In this document: positions 27,560 through 36,356 of the stretch, piece by piece
Position numbering within the stretch: position 1 is the stretch's first letter
Layout of the letters: the number at the start of each line of letters is the position of its first letter
NCBI RefSeq assembly: GCF_015352425.1
Contig: NZ_JADKNH010000003.1
Location: forward strand, 372,001 to 436,000
Direction of reading: 5' to 3'
Origin: Fusibacter ferrireducens
Lineage (GTDB): Bacteria; Bacillota; Clostridia; Peptostreptococcales; Acidaminobacteraceae
DNA length: 64,000 nt
Made by a program: the position numbers and the translations under genes
The notes under the pieces: model-generated
Told to the model about the DNA's origin: nothing
The model's database searches: none
Seen by the model: the letters and a program-made list of their open reading frames with translations, nothing else

Positions 27560-28438
27560 ATGGATAAATTGATAACAGGGATGTCCAGTAATCGCGAAGT
27601 GAGAATTTACGTTGCAGAGACAACAGATATGGTAGATCAAGCCAGAGCTATTCACGACTTATCGCCTATATCCACTTCTGCACTTGGTAGAACAATAACA
27701 GCTGCTGCAATGATGGGCATGATGAGCAAAATAGAGCAGGAAAAATTAACCCTTCAAGTTAAAGGGAGTAGTGATATTAAACTCATTATTGCCATTGCAG
27801 ATATCCATGGCAACGTAAAGGGGTATATTTCAAATCCACATGCAGAAAACAGATTTACAGAAGATGGCAAGCTGGCTGTGGCAGAGTCTATTGGCAAAGA
27901 AGGTGGATTGATTGTCATTAAGGATCTTGGCATGAAAGACCCTTATATCGGCCAATGTGAAATGGTCTCCGGTGAAATTGCAGAAGACATTGCACATTAT
28001 TTTGCCAAATCAGAACAGCAACCCACTGCAGTGGGATTGGGTGTGGCATTGAGCTCAGAAGGTCATGTGAAAAATGCAGGGGGATTTATCGTTCAACTGT
28101 TGCCTGAAACAACAGAGACCACAATAGAACAACTAGAAGCAAACTTGAGCGGTCTAAAATCTGTAACTCAATTATTTGAAGAAGGTTTAACGATTCATCA
28201 AGTTGCAGGTCAAATCTTTGCGGGATTAGGATTAGATGATCTTGAAGAGTATCCATTGAATCTAAAGTGTGATTGTACAAGAGAAAAAATGGAAAAAGCG
28301 CTTATCAGTTTGGGAAGTGTTGAACTCAAAACATTACTTGATGAAGATGGACAAGCAGAATTAAAGTGTCATTTTTGTAACCAACAATATTATTTTGACA
28401 AAGAAGCACTTGAAACACTATATAAAAATGCAATATAA
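27560..28438 (+). CDS. hslO: Redox-regulated chaperone Hsp33
   Basis: About 292 residues, the normal Hsp33 size. The C-terminal zinc/redox switch CDC (about residue 237) and CHFC (about 270) is intact, as are the GRTITAAAMM and QPTAVGLGV regions. It is a cytoplasmic holdase activated by oxidative unfolding. Two ATG codons are possible. GGAGGA lies 4 nt before the one at 27560, whereas the one at 27548 overlaps it, so 27560 is used. A terminator follows. Confidence 0.95.
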   Translation: MDKLITGMSSNREVRIYVAETTDMVDQARAIHDLSPISTSALGRTITAAAMMGMMSKIEQEKLTLQVKGSSDIKLIIAIADIHGNVKGYISNPHAENRFTEDGKLAVAESIGKEGGLIVIKDLGMKDPYIGQCEMVSGEIAEDIAHYFAKSEQQPTAVGLGVALSSEGHVKNAGGFIVQLLPETTETTIEQLEANLSGLKSVTQLFEEGLTIHQVAGQIFAGLGLDDLEEYPLNLKCDCTREKMEKALISLGSVELKTLLDEDGQAELKCHFCNQQYYFDKEALETLYKNAI

Positions 28439-28451
28439 GGAAATTTGTCTG

Positions 28452-28485
28452 GAACAGTGCTATGTACTATAGTACTGTTCTTTTA
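28452..28485 (+). terminator. Terminator after hslO
   Basis: GAACAGT and ACTGTTC form a 7-bp stem extended by CTAT/ATAG across a single mismatch, followed by four T residues. Confidence 0.8.
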
Positions 28486-28574
28486 TCGGTCACCAGTATT
28501 GTTCACCAGGTAGTATTTGGCCTTGAATGAATTCAATGAGTATAACTCATATTTTGAGGCAAGATGAGGTAAAG

Positions 28575-29282
28575 ATGATTGTTATAATTGCACCAAAGAT
28601 ATTACATTCCAAAATAGCTCCTTATTTTCATGAGCAAACTTTTTTCACTGAAATGCCTGAAATTGAAGCAGTTTTATGTCCATTGAGAAGTCATACGGAT
28701 ATGGGCATTCACATGACGCCAAAGGGCATTGTAATAGAACCTAGCATTTTTAACGCAATGAGAGATCAGCTCATAGACATTGGTTTTTCTGAATCACAAA
28801 TTTATAAAGGTGAAACTGAACTGGAGCTTAAATATCCGTTTGATATTGCCTATAACTGTATGGCGATTGGGAATCATTTTTTTTATCACGTCAAAGCGGA
28901 CCCTGGAATTATATCGATATATGATGCTATTGGATATGAAATGAATTCTGTAAAACAAGGTTATACCAAATGTGCAACTCTGGTGGTTGGTGAAAATGCA
29001 GTGATTACTGAGGATCACAATTTATATTCGAAGTTCAAAGCGGTCCATATTGAGACGTTGTTAATCTCTAAAGGAGAAATTTTACTCGATGGTTTTGAAT
29101 ACGGTTTTATTGGCGGCACAGGGGGCTTATATAAAAATAAATTGTTCCTAAATGGCAGTTTAAGCCATCATTCATGTAAAACTGAAATTTTAAACTTCAT
29201 CAAAGCTCAAGGCACTGAAATTATAGAACTTCATCAAGGACAACTGAAAGATTGTGGTTCTATTTTCATATTTGATTTCTGA
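28575..29282 (+). CDS. Hypothetical protein, DUF6873-like (possible GME fold)
   Basis: About 235 residues with no signal peptide. By memory the pattern (LRSHTDMGIHM near the N-terminus, YPFDIAYNCMAIG, GYTKCATLVVGENAVITED, GTGGLYKNKLFLNGSLSHH) matches clostridial DUF6873 proteins predicted to have the guanidino-group-modifying enzyme fold. No catalytic claim is made. An ATG at 28527 is also in frame, but GAGG precedes the ATG at 28575 and a TATAAC box lies between the two, so the later start is favoured. It is a single gene between hslO and the DUF445 gene. Confidence 0.65.
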   Translation: MIVIIAPKILHSKIAPYFHEQTFFTEMPEIEAVLCPLRSHTDMGIHMTPKGIVIEPSIFNAMRDQLIDIGFSESQIYKGETELELKYPFDIAYNCMAIGNHFFYHVKADPGIISIYDAIGYEMNSVKQGYTKCATLVVGENAVITEDHNLYSKFKAVHIETLLISKGEILLDGFEYGFIGGTGGLYKNKLFLNGSLSHHSCKTEILNFIKAQGTEIIELHQGQLKDCGSIFIFDF

Positions 29283-29370
29283 TGAATTTTAAAAAGGTAT
29301 GTGTTATACTCATATAATCAAAATAAAATTAAATGATCATCTCATGTCAGAAGAAAGCAAGGTGTACAAA

Positions 29371-29985
29371 ATGTTATTAAGAATGTTATTGAAACTGTTG
29401 ATTTTAGCAATGATTGGTGGCGTTATTGGTTGGATGACTAATGTCATTGCGATAAAATTGCTCTTTAGACCTATAAATCCTATTAAAATCCCTCTGACGC
29501 CTTTAAAACTACAAGGTCTGATTCCAAAGCGCAAAACGGAAATTTCAAGATCCATTGGTGAAATCGTAGATCAGGAGTTGATTTCTATTGAGCAAATTCT
29601 AGATCACATAATAGAGCAGACAGATAAAAATCAAGTCATTGCGCTCATAAAGGCAAAAGTAGTGGCTATTGCAGAGGAAAAGATGCCTGCCATTATACCT
29701 TCTATGTTTAAAAATAGTATCATTGCGAATATTGGTGAAATTATTGATCAAAATGGAGAGCAAATAATCGTAGAGATGACTGAAAACTTAAGCCATAAAG
29801 TTATTGAAAGTGTTGATATTGCCAAAATTGTTGAAGATAAACTCAATGCCTATGACTTTGAAAAGCTTGAGGAAATGACACTTAAAATTGCCAAAACAGA
29901 ATTAAAAGCAATAGAAATTTTAGGCGGTGTCATAGGCTTTTTTATTGGCATTATTCAAGGTGTCGTGGTTCTTTTTATATTATAA
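29371..29985 (+). CDS. DUF445 family membrane protein
   Basis: About 204 residues. The N-terminal helix LLILAMIGGVIGWMTNVIAI and the following LLFRPINP...GLIPKR segment are diagnostic of DUF445 (YheB-like) proteins. The middle is helical and amphipathic with repeated EIVDQE/EIIDQN elements, and a final helix (VIGFFIGIIQGVVVLFIL) anchors the C-terminus. The function is unknown. ATG at 29371 has AAGGTG 6 nt upstream; an earlier in-frame ATG at 29344 has no ribosome binding site. TATAAT at 29313-29318 is a probable -10 box. Confidence 0.82.
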   Translation: MLLRMLLKLLILAMIGGVIGWMTNVIAIKLLFRPINPIKIPLTPLKLQGLIPKRKTEISRSIGEIVDQELISIEQILDHIIEQTDKNQVIALIKAKVVAIAEEKMPAIIPSMFKNSIIANIGEIIDQNGEQIIVEMTENLSHKVIESVDIAKIVEDKLNAYDFEKLEEMTLKIAKTELKAIEILGGVIGFFIGIIQGVVVLFIL

Positions 29986-30044
29986 AATGGTCGCCCTAAA
30001 TGGATTAACTTAAATGGGGTAAGTGAAAAAAAATGAATATAGGA

Positions 30045-30073
30045 TTGACAAGAACCTAAGTTCAGCGTATAAT
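30045..30073 (+). promoter_or_regulatory. Sigma-A-type promoter of the first threonine T-box
   Basis: TTGACA (30045-30050) and TATAAT (30068-30073) are consensus boxes with a 17-bp spacer. Confidence 0.92.
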
Positions 30074-30079
30074 CACGAA

Positions 30080-30385
30080 TAACAAAAATAATTGGATAGC
30101 TCTGATGAAGAAGAGTAGCAAAATGATGCTTAAAAGAGAGAATTGTACGAGGCTGTGAGACAATTCAGGTCAATGATTTTGTGAAAACCACCTTCTAGCT
30201 TTTTGAAGATTAAGAAAATGCATCGTGAGACAGCTCAAATGCTATTTTCGAAATTCAAACGGGTGACGTCGTTATCGGTCATAAAGTGGCTTGTTAAAAA
30301 TAAGTAGAATGTTTTAGCAGGATCAATAGAGTGGAACCGCGGGAATCTCTCGTCTCTAGCATGCGCTAGAGATGGGAGTTTTTTT
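30080..30385 (+). ncRNA. T-box leader (threonine) of the first thrS
   Basis: Stem I elements AGAGA and GGCTG, a putative specifier ACC at 30187-30189 (context GAAA-ACC), the T-box AGAGTGGAACCGCGGG at 30328-30343, and a terminator (30347-30385) whose arms are CTCTCGTCTCTAGC and GCTAGAGATGGGAG with a seven-T tail. The TGGA motif pairs with U73, as in threonine leaders of Firmicutes. An 18-base Stem I stretch around AGAATTGTACGAGGCTG is shared with the leader at 32469, indicating duplication. Confidence 0.92.
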
Positions 30386-30427
30386 ATATTTAAAAGCAAA
30401 AATTATATTAAAGAAGGAGGGATTAAG

Positions 30428-32398
30428 ATGACTGTTGTAAAAATAACTTTAAAAAATGGTTCTATTAGAGAGGTGGCTAAAGGCACCACCATGATCGAAC
30501 TTGCAAGACAATTATCGGGTAGACTGGGAAAAGAAGTGATTGCAGCGACCTACAATGGCATTCTTGTTGACCTTCAATTCAGTCTTGAAGCAGATGGCGC
30601 TGTGAATTTTTATACTTTTGAAGATGAAGAGGGCAAAAGAGTGTTCCGACATACCACAGCTCATATTCTCGCTCAGGCGGTTAAAAGGATTTATCCCAAT
30701 GTAAAATTGGGCATAGGGCCAGCCATTGAAAAAGGATTCTACTATGACTTTGATCTAGAATCATCTTTTAAACCAGATGATTTGATTGCAATCGAAAAAG
30801 AAATGGCGGCCATTGTCAAGGCAAATTATCCAATTGAAAAATCTGTCATGAGCCGATTAGAAGCGATTCATTATTTTAAAGAAATGGGAGAAACATATAA
30901 AGTTGAATTAATTGAAGCACTAGAGGCAACAGAGCAAGTCACAGTTTATAAACAAGGTGATTTTGTGGATTTTTGTAAGGGACCTCATCTTTTAAACACT
31001 GGATCAGTGAAAGCTATTAAGCTCTTAAGTGCCACTGGCGCCTACTGGAAAGGCGACCAACAGAATAAGATGCTTCAGCGGATATACGGGGTATCGTTTC
31101 CAAAGAAAAGTCAATTGGAATCGCATATAGAAAAGCTTGAAGAGGCCAAAAAGAGAGATCACAATAAGTTGGGAAGAGATCTGGAACTTTTTACAACGGT
31201 GGATGTCATTGGACAAGGGTTGCCTTTGCTCATGCCAAAAGGTGCTAAAATCATACAACAGTTACAACGATTTGTTGAGGATGAAGAAGCAAATCGGGGT
31301 TATTTGCTCACAAAAACGCCTATGATGGCCAAATCGGATCTCTATAAGATCTCTGGACATTGGAACATGTACCGTGAGGATATGTTCGTCATACCAAATG
31401 GTGTTTCTGAAGATGATGCGTTTGCTTTGAGATCTATGACATGTCCTTTCCAATTTTACATCTATAAAGCGAAACCAAGAAGCTATAGAGAATTACCGAT
31501 GCGATATGCAGAGACATCTACTCTTTTTAGAAATGAATCCTCTGGTGAAATGCATGGTTTAATTAGACTTAGACAATTTACAATTTCAGAAGGTCATTTG
31601 ATTGTGATGCCAGAACAACTTGAGGATGAATTTAAAGGCGTTGTTGACCTTATTAATTATATGATGTCTACTCTTGGTATTATAGAGGATGTTTCATATC
31701 GCTTTTCAAAATGGGATCCTAGTAATGCTTCAAAGTATGTGGGCAGTGTGGACCAATGGGAAGAAACTCAAGCTAAAATGCGTACAATTTTGGATCGCTT
31801 GCAAATGGACTATGAAGAAGCAATTGGAGAAGCTGCATTTTATGGCCCGAAACTGGACATTCAATTTAAAAATGTTCATGGTAAAGAGGATACGATTATC
31901 ACAGTCCAAATAGACTTTGCGCTTGCAGAGCGGTTTGACATGACTTATACAGATCGAGAAGGCGAAAAAAAATATCCATTTGTGATCCACAGAACATCTG
32001 TTGGTTGTTATGAAAGAACGCTTGCAATGTTAATTGAAAAATATGCAGGCAAGTTTCCAACATGGCTTGCACCAACACAGGTGAAGTTGTTGACACTTTC
32101 AGAAAGACACAATGCATATGCCAATCAAATTGCAACTGAACTCAGAGCAAGCGGTTTCAGAGTTGAAATAGATGATCGTGCAGAAAAGATTGGCTATAAG
32201 ATCAGAGAAGCGCAACATGAAAAAAGTCCATATATGCTCATCATTGGAGATGAGGATTTGCAAAAAAATTGTGTTTCAGTCAGATCAAGAGATTTAGGCA
32301 TAATTGGACAGCTATCACTTGAAGCTTTTAAATCAACGCTACATGAAGAAGTTCAAACAAAATCGCTAAAATCAATATTTTTGCCTCTAGAGCAGTGA
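30428..32398 (+). CDS. Threonyl-tRNA synthetase, divergent paralogue
   Basis: A 656-residue class II synthetase with TGS, editing, catalytic and anticodon-binding domains. The editing HxxxH (HTTAH) and FCKGPH motifs are present. The zinc ligands can be placed in MTCP, SEGHL and IHRTS. The surrounding catalytic sequence is unlike the usual enzyme: MTCPFQFY instead of MNCPGG, TSTLFRNESSGEMHG, RQFTISEGHL instead of FTQDDAH, and VGCYERTLAMLIEKYAG. The pattern matches a second subclass that I recall from other Firmicutes, so it is probably an active enzyme rather than a decaying copy. It has its own threonine T-box and lies directly upstream of a standard thrS. Confidence 0.92.
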   Translation: MTVVKITLKNGSIREVAKGTTMIELARQLSGRLGKEVIAATYNGILVDLQFSLEADGAVNFYTFEDEEGKRVFRHTTAHILAQAVKRIYPNVKLGIGPAIEKGFYYDFDLESSFKPDDLIAIEKEMAAIVKANYPIEKSVMSRLEAIHYFKEMGETYKVELIEALEATEQVTVYKQGDFVDFCKGPHLLNTGSVKAIKLLSATGAYWKGDQQNKMLQRIYGVSFPKKSQLESHIEKLEEAKKRDHNKLGRDLELFTTVDVIGQGLPLLMPKGAKIIQQLQRFVEDEEANRGYLLTKTPMMAKSDLYKISGHWNMYREDMFVIPNGVSEDDAFALRSMTCPFQFYIYKAKPRSYRELPMRYAETSTLFRNESSGEMHGLIRLRQFTISEGHLIVMPEQLEDEFKGVVDLINYMMSTLGIIEDVSYRFSKWDPSNASKYVGSVDQWEETQAKMRTILDRLQMDYEEAIGEAAFYGPKLDIQFKNVHGKEDTIITVQIDFALAERFDMTYTDREGEKKYPFVIHRTSVGCYERTLAMLIEKYAGKFPTWLAPTQVKLLTLSERHNAYANQIATELRASGFRVEIDDRAEKIGYKIREAQHEKSPYMLIIGDEDLQKNCVSVRSRDLGIIGQLSLEAFKSTLHEEVQTKSLKSIFLPLEQ

Positions 32399-32433
32399 AG
32401 CGTAAAATGTTTGTAAATAGAAGACATGCATTA

Positions 32434-32462
32434 TTGACAAAGTATAGAAATCAGAGTAGAAT
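32434..32462 (+). promoter_or_regulatory. Promoter of the second threonine T-box
   Basis: TTGACA (32434-32439) and TAGAAT (32457-32462) have a 17-bp spacer. Confidence 0.85.
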
Positions 32463-32468
32463 AACTTT

Positions 32469-32752
32469 AATATCAGGCGATGATGAAGGTTATTAGTCTT
32501 AAAAAAACTTTAGAGAGAATTGTACGAGGCTGAAATACAATTTAGACCTTTTTTGAGATGAAAACTCCCTTCTAGCTCTTGAAGAGTAGGATTGATTTGT
32601 GAATCAATGTGAAAGTTCAAGCGTTTGACTGCGTTAAAAGTTTTTAAGTGGCATGATAGGGGATTCATTAGGTGGATTGATATCGTGACAATTAGGGTGG
32701 AACCGCGTGTATCTCTCGTCCCTAGCGTAATTGCTAAGGACGAGAGTTTTTT
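32469..32752 (+). ncRNA. T-box leader (threonine) of the second thrS
   Basis: Stem I AGAGA and GGCTG elements, a putative specifier ACT at 32564-32566 (context GAAA-ACT), T-box AGGGTGGAACCGCG at 32694-32707, and a terminator with 14-nt arms CTCTCGTCCCTAGC / GCTAAGGACGAGAG (32713-32746) and a six-T tail. It resembles the leader at 30080 in Stem I and terminator but uses a different threonine codon as specifier. Confidence 0.92.
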
Positions 32753-32872
32753 ATTATAAACAATAGGCTTTTAACCTAAAACTTTTTCTGAGGCATCAAC
32801 AAGGAAAACTTCAGTGGGAGATGTTGAACGCAGAATGATTGAAAGTTAAAAATTTAAATGGAGGACTAAAAA

Positions 32873-34822
32873 ATGTCGATGATCAAATTAACTTTAAAAG
32901 ATGGTTCAATTCGAGAAGTTGAAAAAGGCACAAGTGTATATGAAGTTGCAAAGCTGATCTCTGGTCGTTTAGCAAAAGAAGCGGTTGTGGGAGCAGTCAA
33001 TGGTCATACTGTGGATTTGAGTTTTGAAATCAATGAAGACTGTGAACTCAGTATTTACAAGTTTGAGGATAAAGAAGGTGCTCATGCGTTTAGGCATACG
33101 AGCTCGCATATAATGGCTCAGGCAGTCAAACGTCTTTTTCCAGATGCAAAACTTGCAATAGGGCCTGCAATTGACAATGGGTTTTATTATGATTTTGACA
33201 CAGAGCACAAATTTATCCCAGAAGATCTTGAAAAAATAGAAGCAGAAATGAAGAAAATCGTCAAAGAAGATTTGAGCCTCAGAAGATTTGAACTTCCTAG
33301 AGATGAAGCGATTGAGTTCATGAAAGCTAAAGGTGAAGACTATAAGGTGGAGTTAATTCAAGACCTTCCAGAAGATGAAGTCATATCGTTTTATGAGCAA
33401 GGAGACTTTGTAGATTTGTGTGCAGGATGTCACGTAATGAGTACTAAAGCTGTTAAGAGCATTAAACTATTAAGTCTGGCAGGTGCTTATTGGCGTGGAG
33501 ACGAAAAAAATAAAATGCTTCAAAGAATATATGGGACGTCTTTTCCAAAGGCCTCTTTATTAGAAGAGTATGTGACTATGCTTGAAGAAGCTAAGAAAAG
33601 AGATCATAGAAAATTGGGTAAAGAGCTTAAGCTCTTCGCACTTTTAGAAGAGGGACCGGGATTCCCATTCTTTTTACCCAATGGTATGGTGGTTAAAAAT
33701 AAGCTTTTAGAATACTGGCGTGAGGTGCATGATAAGGCTAACTATGTTGAAGTGGAGACGCCTATCATCCTCAACAGAAAGTTATGGGAAACATCGGGAC
33801 ATTGGTTTCACTACAAAGAGAACATGTACTCGCTGTTAATTGATGAAGAAGATTACGCGATTAAGCCAATGAATTGTCCAGGCGGCATGCTTGTCTACAA
33901 GACAGATCTAAGATCTTATAAAGATTTTCCAATGCGCGTTGGTGAAATTGGTAGAGTGCATAGACATGAACTATCTGGCGCGCTTCACGGTCTTATGAGA
34001 GTAAGAGCTTTTACTCAAGATGATGCCCATATATTTATGTTGCCAGAACAAATAAAAGATGAGATCAAAGGTGTTTGTAAATTAATCGATGAAGTCTACA
34101 AGACATTTGGATTCTCGTATCATGTTGAACTTTCCACAAGACCTGAAAAATCCATGGGGACTGATGAAGAATGGGCACATGCTGAAAATTCACTGAGAGA
34201 GGCCCTTGAAGAACTGAATCTTGAATATAAATTAAATGAAGGCGATGGTGCGTTCTATGGTCCAAAGATAGATTTTCATTTGAGAGATTGTCTAGGGAGA
34301 ACATGGCAATGTGGTACCATTCAATTAGATATGCAGTTGCCGCAGCGATTTGAGCTTTCTTATATTGGCAAAGATGGTGAAAAACACCAGCCAATTGTCA
34401 TTCATAGAGTTGCTTTTGGTAGTATTGAACGCTTCTTGGGCATACTGATAGAAGAATTTGCAGGCAAGTTTCCAACCTGGCTTGCGCCTGTTCAGGTGAA
34501 AATTTTACCGATAGCGGATAGACATATCCCTTATGCGGAAGAGGTCAGATCCTATTTGGCTGAATGTGGTATTCGCGTCACAATAGATGAACGTGCTGAA
34601 AAAATTGGTTATAAAATAAGAGAAGCCCAACTTGAAAAAAATCCGTATATGCTCATCTTAGGCGATAAGGATATTGAAAATAAAAGTGTGTCTGTTAGAT
34701 CAAGAGACATTGGAGAGCTTGGTAGCATGGAGATCCAAACATTTGCGGATCAAGTACTCAGTGAAATCAAATCCCGTTCTTTGGCAACTAAATTTGATGC
34801 AAAAAATGATTCGGAAAAATAA
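32873..34822 (+). CDS. thrS: Threonyl-tRNA synthetase, standard type
   Basis: A 649-residue ThrRS with all family landmarks: TGS domain, editing domain (HTSSH and LCAGCH), MNCPGGM with the zinc Cys, motif 2 RVHRHELSGALHG, FTQDDAH (zinc His), IHRVAFGSIERF (zinc His and motif 3) and the anticodon-binding domain. It charges tRNA-Thr in the cytoplasm. GGAGG precedes the ATG. It follows the divergent paralogue but has its own promoter and T-box, so the two can be tuned separately. The editing motif has GCH where the neighbour has GPH. Confidence 0.97.
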   Translation: MSMIKLTLKDGSIREVEKGTSVYEVAKLISGRLAKEAVVGAVNGHTVDLSFEINEDCELSIYKFEDKEGAHAFRHTSSHIMAQAVKRLFPDAKLAIGPAIDNGFYYDFDTEHKFIPEDLEKIEAEMKKIVKEDLSLRRFELPRDEAIEFMKAKGEDYKVELIQDLPEDEVISFYEQGDFVDLCAGCHVMSTKAVKSIKLLSLAGAYWRGDEKNKMLQRIYGTSFPKASLLEEYVTMLEEAKKRDHRKLGKELKLFALLEEGPGFPFFLPNGMVVKNKLLEYWREVHDKANYVEVETPIILNRKLWETSGHWFHYKENMYSLLIDEEDYAIKPMNCPGGMLVYKTDLRSYKDFPMRVGEIGRVHRHELSGALHGLMRVRAFTQDDAHIFMLPEQIKDEIKGVCKLIDEVYKTFGFSYHVELSTRPEKSMGTDEEWAHAENSLREALEELNLEYKLNEGDGAFYGPKIDFHLRDCLGRTWQCGTIQLDMQLPQRFELSYIGKDGEKHQPIVIHRVAFGSIERFLGILIEEFAGKFPTWLAPVQVKILPIADRHIPYAEEVRSYLAECGIRVTIDERAEKIGYKIREAQLEKNPYMLILGDKDIENKSVSVRSRDIGELGSMEIQTFADQVLSEIKSRSLATKFDAKNDSEK

Positions 34823-34830
34823 TAAAATAC

Positions 34831-34859
34831 TTGACATGATTTATTCATCGTGTTATAGT
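34831..34859 (+). promoter_or_regulatory. Sigma-A-type promoter of the infC operon
   Basis: TTGACA (34831-34836) and TATAGT (34854-34859) with a 17-bp spacer. Confidence 0.88.
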
Positions 34860-34869
34860 AATTAAGGTC

Positions 34870-35019
34870 ATAAGACAACCAAGTAGAAGCCCGCTTCTCA
34901 CCATATAACGCAGTGTTCATATGGTAAATAGTATCTTTTCATATAATGCATCACTTTTGTAGTGTTACTTTATAGATTAAAAAGTTGCTAACGGCGGATA
35001 TTCTATCCGCCGTTTTTTT
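34870..35019 (+). ncRNA. L20-type leader with attenuator upstream of infC
   Basis: The leader carries the segment AGAAGCCCGCTTCTCACC (from about 34885), which recalls the conserved core of the L20/infC leader RNA of Firmicutes, and ends in an 11-bp GC-rich terminator (ACGGCGGATA / TATCCGCCGT, 34991-35013) with a T tail, 165 bp before the infC start. In B. subtilis, L20 binding promotes premature termination here. The assignment rests on position and this motif; a covariance search would settle it. Confidence 0.75.
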
Positions 35020-35184
35020 ATGTCTGTCATTTGTTTTCATCTCGCTTGTATAAGACACATTTGGTCTTTGAAAGTGGGTAGACGAAAATGTGACATACCA
35101 AATAAATTTAATGGACAAATAAAACCATTAATTGTAAACTCGCAGTATCTATGCGATTCTAACTAGACCTAGGAGGTGTATCTT

Positions 35185-35691
35185 ATCAAAACAGCTGATA
35201 TTAATGAAGAAATTCGTGACCGTGAAATAAGAGTTATTGGAGAAGATGGTGAACAGCTCGGCATTATGTCTGCGAAGGACGCATTGGCATTGGCACAAGA
35301 GAGAAAGCTTGATCTTGTGAAAATTGCACCAAATGCAAAACCGCCTGTTTGTAGGATTATGGATTTCGGTAAGCATCGATACGAACAACAAAAACGTAAT
35401 AAAGAAGCACGTAAAAAACAAAAAAACGTTAGTGTGAAGGAAGTTCGTCTGAGCCTAAATATTGAGAAACATGATTTGGAAACAAAAGCAAAAAATGCCA
35501 TTAAATTCTTAGAAAAAGGTGACAAAGTCAAAGTTTCATTAAGATTCAAGGGCCGTGAGATGGGTTATACTCAGTTAGGATACGATGTATTTAACAAATT
35601 TGTCGCGGAAATTGATGAAATTGGAGCACTTGAAGCACCAGCAAGAATCGAAGGCAGAAGTTTAGTTGCAACTCTTGCACCTAAAAAATAA
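35185..35691 (+). CDS. infC: Translation initiation factor IF-3, ATC start
   Basis: About 168 residues with the IF3 N-terminal domain (ADINEEIRDREIRVI, VKIAPNAKPPVCRIMDFGKHRYEQ), lysine-rich linker and C-terminal domain (VKEVRLSLNIEKHD, VSLRFKGREMGYTQLG). AGGAGG (35171-35176) lies 8 nt before ATC at 35185. The only common start codon nearby is a GTG at 35176 that overlaps the ribosome binding site. infC genes classically use ATT or related codons for autoregulation by IF3, so ATC is the likely start. First gene of infC-rpmI-rplT. Confidence 0.93.
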   Translation: MKTADINEEIRDREIRVIGEDGEQLGIMSAKDALALAQERKLDLVKIAPNAKPPVCRIMDFGKHRYEQQKRNKEARKKQKNVSVKEVRLSLNIEKHDLETKAKNAIKFLEKGDKVKVSLRFKGREMGYTQLGYDVFNKFVAEIDEIGALEAPARIEGRSLVATLAPKK

Positions 35692-35722
35692 ATTCATATA
35701 AATTCGGAAGGAGGACTTTACA

Positions 35723-35920
35723 ATGCCAAAAATGAAAACACATAGAGGCGCTGCTAAGAGAGTTAAAAAAACTGGAAGCGGTAAATTAAAAAGAAGCAAA
35801 GCTTTTACAAGCCATATCTTGACAAAGAAATCTTCTAAAAGAAAAAGAAATTTGAGACAAGCTACTACTGTTAGTGAATCTGATATGAAAAGAGTAAGAA
35901 CATTATTACCATATTTATAG
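35723..35920 (+). CDS. rpmI: Ribosomal protein bL35
   Basis: A 65-residue, very basic protein beginning [20 protein letters not shown], the standard bL35 sequence, and ending in VRTLLPYL. It is a component of the 50S subunit. GGAAGGAGGA precedes the ATG. It sits in the canonical position between infC and rplT and should be co-regulated by the L20-type leader. Confidence 0.98.
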   Translation: MPKMKTHRGAAKRVKKTGSGKLKRSKAFTSHILTKKSSKRKRNLRQATTVSESDMKRVRTLLPYL

Positions 35921-35947
35921 GGAAAAAGAAAAAGGAGGTTTAAAGAA

Positions 35948-36301
35948 ATGGCTAGAGTTAAAAGAGCTATAAATGCAAAGAAAAAACATAAAAAGATATT
36001 GAAATTAGCTAAAGGTTTTTATGGCCAAAAGAGCTTAGTATTTAAAGCAGCAAATCCTGCTGTTATGAGATCTTTAAGATCAGCATATGTTGGTAGAAAG
36101 TTAAGAAAAAGAGACTTTAGAAAATTATGGATTGCTAGAATCAACGCAGCATCAAGAATCAATGGTTTAAGTTATTCGAAGTTTATGAATGGTCTTAAAA
36201 AAGCAAATCTTGATATTAATAGAAAAATGTTGTCAGAAATGGCAATTCACAACCCAGAAGATTTTGCTAAATTAGTTTCTGTGGCTAAAGAAAATTTATA
36301 G
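35948..36301 (+). CDS. rplT: Ribosomal protein bL20
   Basis: A 117-residue basic protein ([52 protein letters not shown]) of full family length. It is an early 50S assembly protein and, in Firmicutes, the repressor of its own operon through the leader RNA. AAAGGAGG precedes the ATG, and a strong terminator follows at 36317. Confidence 0.98.
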   Translation: MARVKRAINAKKKHKKILKLAKGFYGQKSLVFKAANPAVMRSLRSAYVGRKLRKRDFRKLWIARINAASRINGLSYSKFMNGLKKANLDINRKMLSEMAIHNPEDFAKLVSVAKENL

Positions 36302-36316
36302 AATTTTAAATAGATG

Positions 36317-36346
36317 AACCAAGTCCAAATGGACTTGGTTTTTTTT
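36317..36346 (+). terminator. Terminator of infC-rpmI-rplT
   Basis: A perfect 10-bp stem (AACCAAGTCC / GGACTTGGTT) with a 4-nt loop and at least six T residues. Confidence 0.95.
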
Positions 36347-36356
36347 GTACAAAGAA

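Noticed and set aside
30428-32398. First thrS copy as a pseudogene
   Set aside because: It is full length, keeps editing and zinc residues, and has an intact promoter and T-box. Its differences look like a distinct subclass, not decay.
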